NCBI GenBank assembly: GCA_031278255.1
Contig: JAITKU010000146.1
Coordinates: forward strand, 1 to 5,507
Source of the DNA: Eubacteriales Family XIII. Incertae Sedis bacterium
GTDB taxonomy: Bacteria > Bacillota > Clostridia > Peptostreptococcales > Anaerovoracaceae
Reading direction: 5' to 3'
Length of the DNA: 5,507 nt
The notes below the pieces were generated by a model. That model was given only the letters and a program-made list of their open reading frames with translations. It made no database searches and was not told where the DNA came from. Below are positions 5,482 through 5,507 of this stretch, one piece after another. Made by a program: the position numbers and the translations under genes. Position 1 is the first letter of the stretch; the number at the start of each line of letters is the position of its first letter.

Positions 5482-5507
5482 GGTATAAAGCAGCGGGTCC
5501 GCCGTCG

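Noticed and set aside
5460..5504. CGGCGG/CCGCCG inverted repeat flanking the right-edge promoter's -10 box
   Set aside because: Six GC base pairs around a 33-nt loop are easily found by chance in this GC-rich DNA, and no T-run follows within the window.
1..5507. CRISPR array, tRNA, rRNA, insertion sequence or transposase
   Set aside because: No regularly spaced repeats, no tRNA-like cloverleaf with a CCA-type end, no rRNA stretches and no transposase motif were seen.

Overview
The window holds one complete five-gene ABC importer operon of the dipeptide/oligopeptide/nickel (Opp/Dpp/Nik) superfamily. It reads left to right: substrate-binding lipoprotein (368-1978), two membrane permeases (2040-3029, 3022-3873) and two ATPases (3885-4823, 4813-5445). 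All five genes are on the + strand and tightly packed. Permease 1 and permease 2 overlap by 8 nt, there is an 11-nt gap before the first ATPase, and the two ATPases overlap by 11 nt. This points to one transcript and translational coupling. The high G+C coding sequence, near-consensus vegetative promoters, strong purine-rich ribosome binding sites and lipoprotein-type binding protein suggest a GC-rich member of the Bacillota, probably Clostridia-like. That placement is an inference from style, not from a marker gene.

Bases 1-367 contain no convincing long gene. Positions 11-118 are a dense cluster of inverted repeats, with two overlapping hairpins that cannot form at the same time. Next come phased A-tracts (146-167), a small palindrome (170-181) and a very strong extended -10 promoter (194-223). 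The predicted leader of about 138 nt ends in a long hairpin with a U-rich tail (289-354), directly before the ribosome binding site of the binding protein. It resembles an intrinsic terminator used for attenuation. A 28-codon open frame (285-371) runs through this hairpin, and its stop overlaps the start of the binding-protein gene as GTGA.

As a machine, the lipoprotein would capture a small solute outside the membrane and deliver it to the permease heterodimer, with import driven by the ATPase heterodimer. The substrate cannot be read directly. The family covers peptides, metals and metal chelates. A His-Pro-His-Gly-His cluster near the C-terminus of the binding protein makes nickel, another transition metal or a metal-ligand complex a reasonable hypothesis. 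The ATPases are asymmetric: the first has the four-cysteine C-terminal domain and an altered D-loop, while the second is a minimal 210-residue protein with a normal D-loop.

Between the binding protein and permease 1 a 9-bp GC hairpin without a U-tract (1995-2025) may set the expression ratio. At the right edge another good promoter (5453-5481) starts 8 nt after the last stop codon, so a further rightward transcription unit probably begins outside the window. I see no clearly new system in the coding part; the least explained parts are the leader and the upstream palindrome cluster.
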